Shown here piece after piece: positions 5,891-6,490 of a DNA stretch of 6,490 bases. Position 1 is the first letter of the stretch; each line of letters starts with the position of its first letter. The notes under the pieces are model-generated. The model saw only the letters and a program-made list of their open reading frames with translations, had not been told where the DNA came from and did no database searches. The DNA is from an uncultured Ruaniaceae bacterium (GTDB lineage: Bacteria > Actinomycetota > Actinomycetes > Actinomycetales > Beutenbergiaceae): assembly GCA_947251855.1 (NCBI GenBank), contig CAMXUZ010000268.1, positions 1-6,490 on the forward strand, in the 5' to 3' direction. A program made the position numbers and the translations under genes.

Positions 5891-6490
5891 AGGAGTTGAT
5901 GCGGATGACCTCGTCCTGGTACGGGGCCCGCACCTGCTGAGAGACCCGGAGATCCAAGAGCAGGAAAGGGCGCTCGGCGACCGGCTGCTGCGCCCACTCC
6001 CCCACGACATCGAGATCCTCCACCCGGCGGACGACCACGCCCCGGCCCCCGAGGGAATCGGCGAGGCCGGCGAAGTTCACCTCCGGGATGAGCATCGGTT
6101 CACGGGTGAGCCCCTTGAGCCCGTACAGGTGGATTTCCGCGCCGTAGGCGGCGTCGTTCCAGATCACCGCGACGCCCCGGCCTCCGGCCACCCGTACCGC
6201 CGCCTCGAGGTCGGGCAAGGCCATCAGCCCGCCGCCGTCTCCGGAGGAGAGGACGACCGTGGCGTCCGGCTTCGCGTGCGCCGCCCCCGGCACGGAGGGG
6301 AAACCCTGACCGATCGCCTGGAACGCCGTGCCGACCATGACCATGCGGTCCGGCGCGTGCACGGGCCAATACATGTTCGCCCACGCGATGAAGTGCCCTC
6401 CGTCGGAGACGACCACCCGGTCCTCCGGCAGGAGTTGCGCAAGCCGGGCCGCGGCGCTGCGCGGATCCAGCCGCCCATCGGCGCACACCC
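5889..6490 (-). CDS. Thiamine-diphosphate-dependent enzyme (acetolactate synthase/benzoylformate decarboxylase superfamily), C-terminal part
   Basis: About 200 codons are visible; the frame is open to the right edge and the true start lies beyond it. The visible part is the cofactor-binding domain. Counting from the codon at 6488..6486, the ThDP motif is GDGGG (83-87) with its metal-ligand asparagine N111 in WNDAAYGAE (110-118). The aspartate and asparagine are 27 residues apart, as in pyruvate decarboxylase. VVSDGGHF (27-33) and GTAFQAIGQGFP (53-64) are superfamily landmarks, and VNFAGLADSLGGRG (137-150) is the usual closing segment. Two-thirds of the protein, including the catalytic glutamate region and substrate pocket, is missing. 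The reaction therefore cannot be chosen among 2-keto-acid decarboxylation, carboligation or C-C cleavage. Decarboxylation of an aryl 2-keto acid would suit the neighbouring aromatic-acid genes, but this is inference. It is convergent with the monooxygenase and need not share its regulation. Confidence 0.88.
   Translation of the reverse strand, partial: VCADGRLDPRSAAARLAQLLPEDRVVVSDGGHFIAWANMYWPVHAPDRMVMVGTAFQAIGQGFPSVPGAAHAKPDATVVLSSGDGGGLMALPDLEAAVRVAGGRGVAVIWNDAAYGAEIHLYGLKGLTREPMLIPEVNFAGLADSLGGRGVVVRRVEDLDVVGEWAQQPVAERPFLLLDLRVSQQVRAPYQDEVIRINS

Noticed and set aside
6486..6488. GTG at the right edge as the start of the thiamine enzyme
   Set aside because: The protein would lack two-thirds of the family length, and the reading frame is open to the window edge, so this is an internal valine codon.
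1..6490. CRISPR arrays, tRNA genes, insertion sequences, phage attachment sites and riboswitches
   Set aside because: The window is almost fully coding; the intergenic gaps are all under 170 bases and show no cloverleaf, regularly spaced repeats, transposase or recognisable aptamer.

Overview
The window comes from a high-GC bacterium, most likely an actinomycete. The genes are very GC-rich at third codon positions, there are two GTG starts, strong purine-rich ribosome binding sites sit just ahead of four starts, and the protein families are ones common in soil and skin Actinomycetota. The genus cannot be read from this sequence. No tRNA, rRNA, CRISPR array, insertion sequence or phage gene is visible.

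Layout from left to right. (1) At the left edge, on the minus strand, a bifunctional protein of 488 aa joins a fumarylacetoacetate-hydrolase (FAH) domain to an RraA/CHA-aldolase-like domain. One base beyond its stop, the first five codons of another minus-strand gene run off the window. (2) A 123-bp divergent intergenic region follows. (3) A plus-strand MHS-family metabolite:proton symporter comes next. (4) Tail to tail with it, 16 bp away, is a minus-strand IclR-family regulator. (5) A second divergent intergenic region of 143 bp follows. (6) A plus-strand flavin monooxygenase of 628 aa closely resembles 3-hydroxybenzoate 4-monooxygenase (MobA). (7) After a 163-bp convergent gap, the C-terminal third of a minus-strand thiamine-diphosphate enzyme runs off the right edge.

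Taken together this looks like a catabolic island for a hydroxylated aromatic acid. The symporter would import the substrate, the monooxygenase would hydroxylate the ring (3-hydroxybenzoate to protocatechuate is the best reading), and the FAH-RraA protein would process a ring-cleavage product into central metabolites. The IclR protein would be the local switch. No ring-cleavage dioxygenase is in the window; it may lie left of base 1.

The most interesting non-coding signal is an exact 12-mer, ATCATATACGAT, present once in each of the two divergent intergenic regions. It has the same orientation relative to both enzyme genes and lies 11 or 12 bases after a TTGCCC. Its centre supplies a -10-like box on both strands, so one protein bound there could control all four flanking promoters. 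A separate perfect inverted repeat, GTGTTC-N7-GAACAC, lies only in front of the monooxygenase and is a candidate IclR site.
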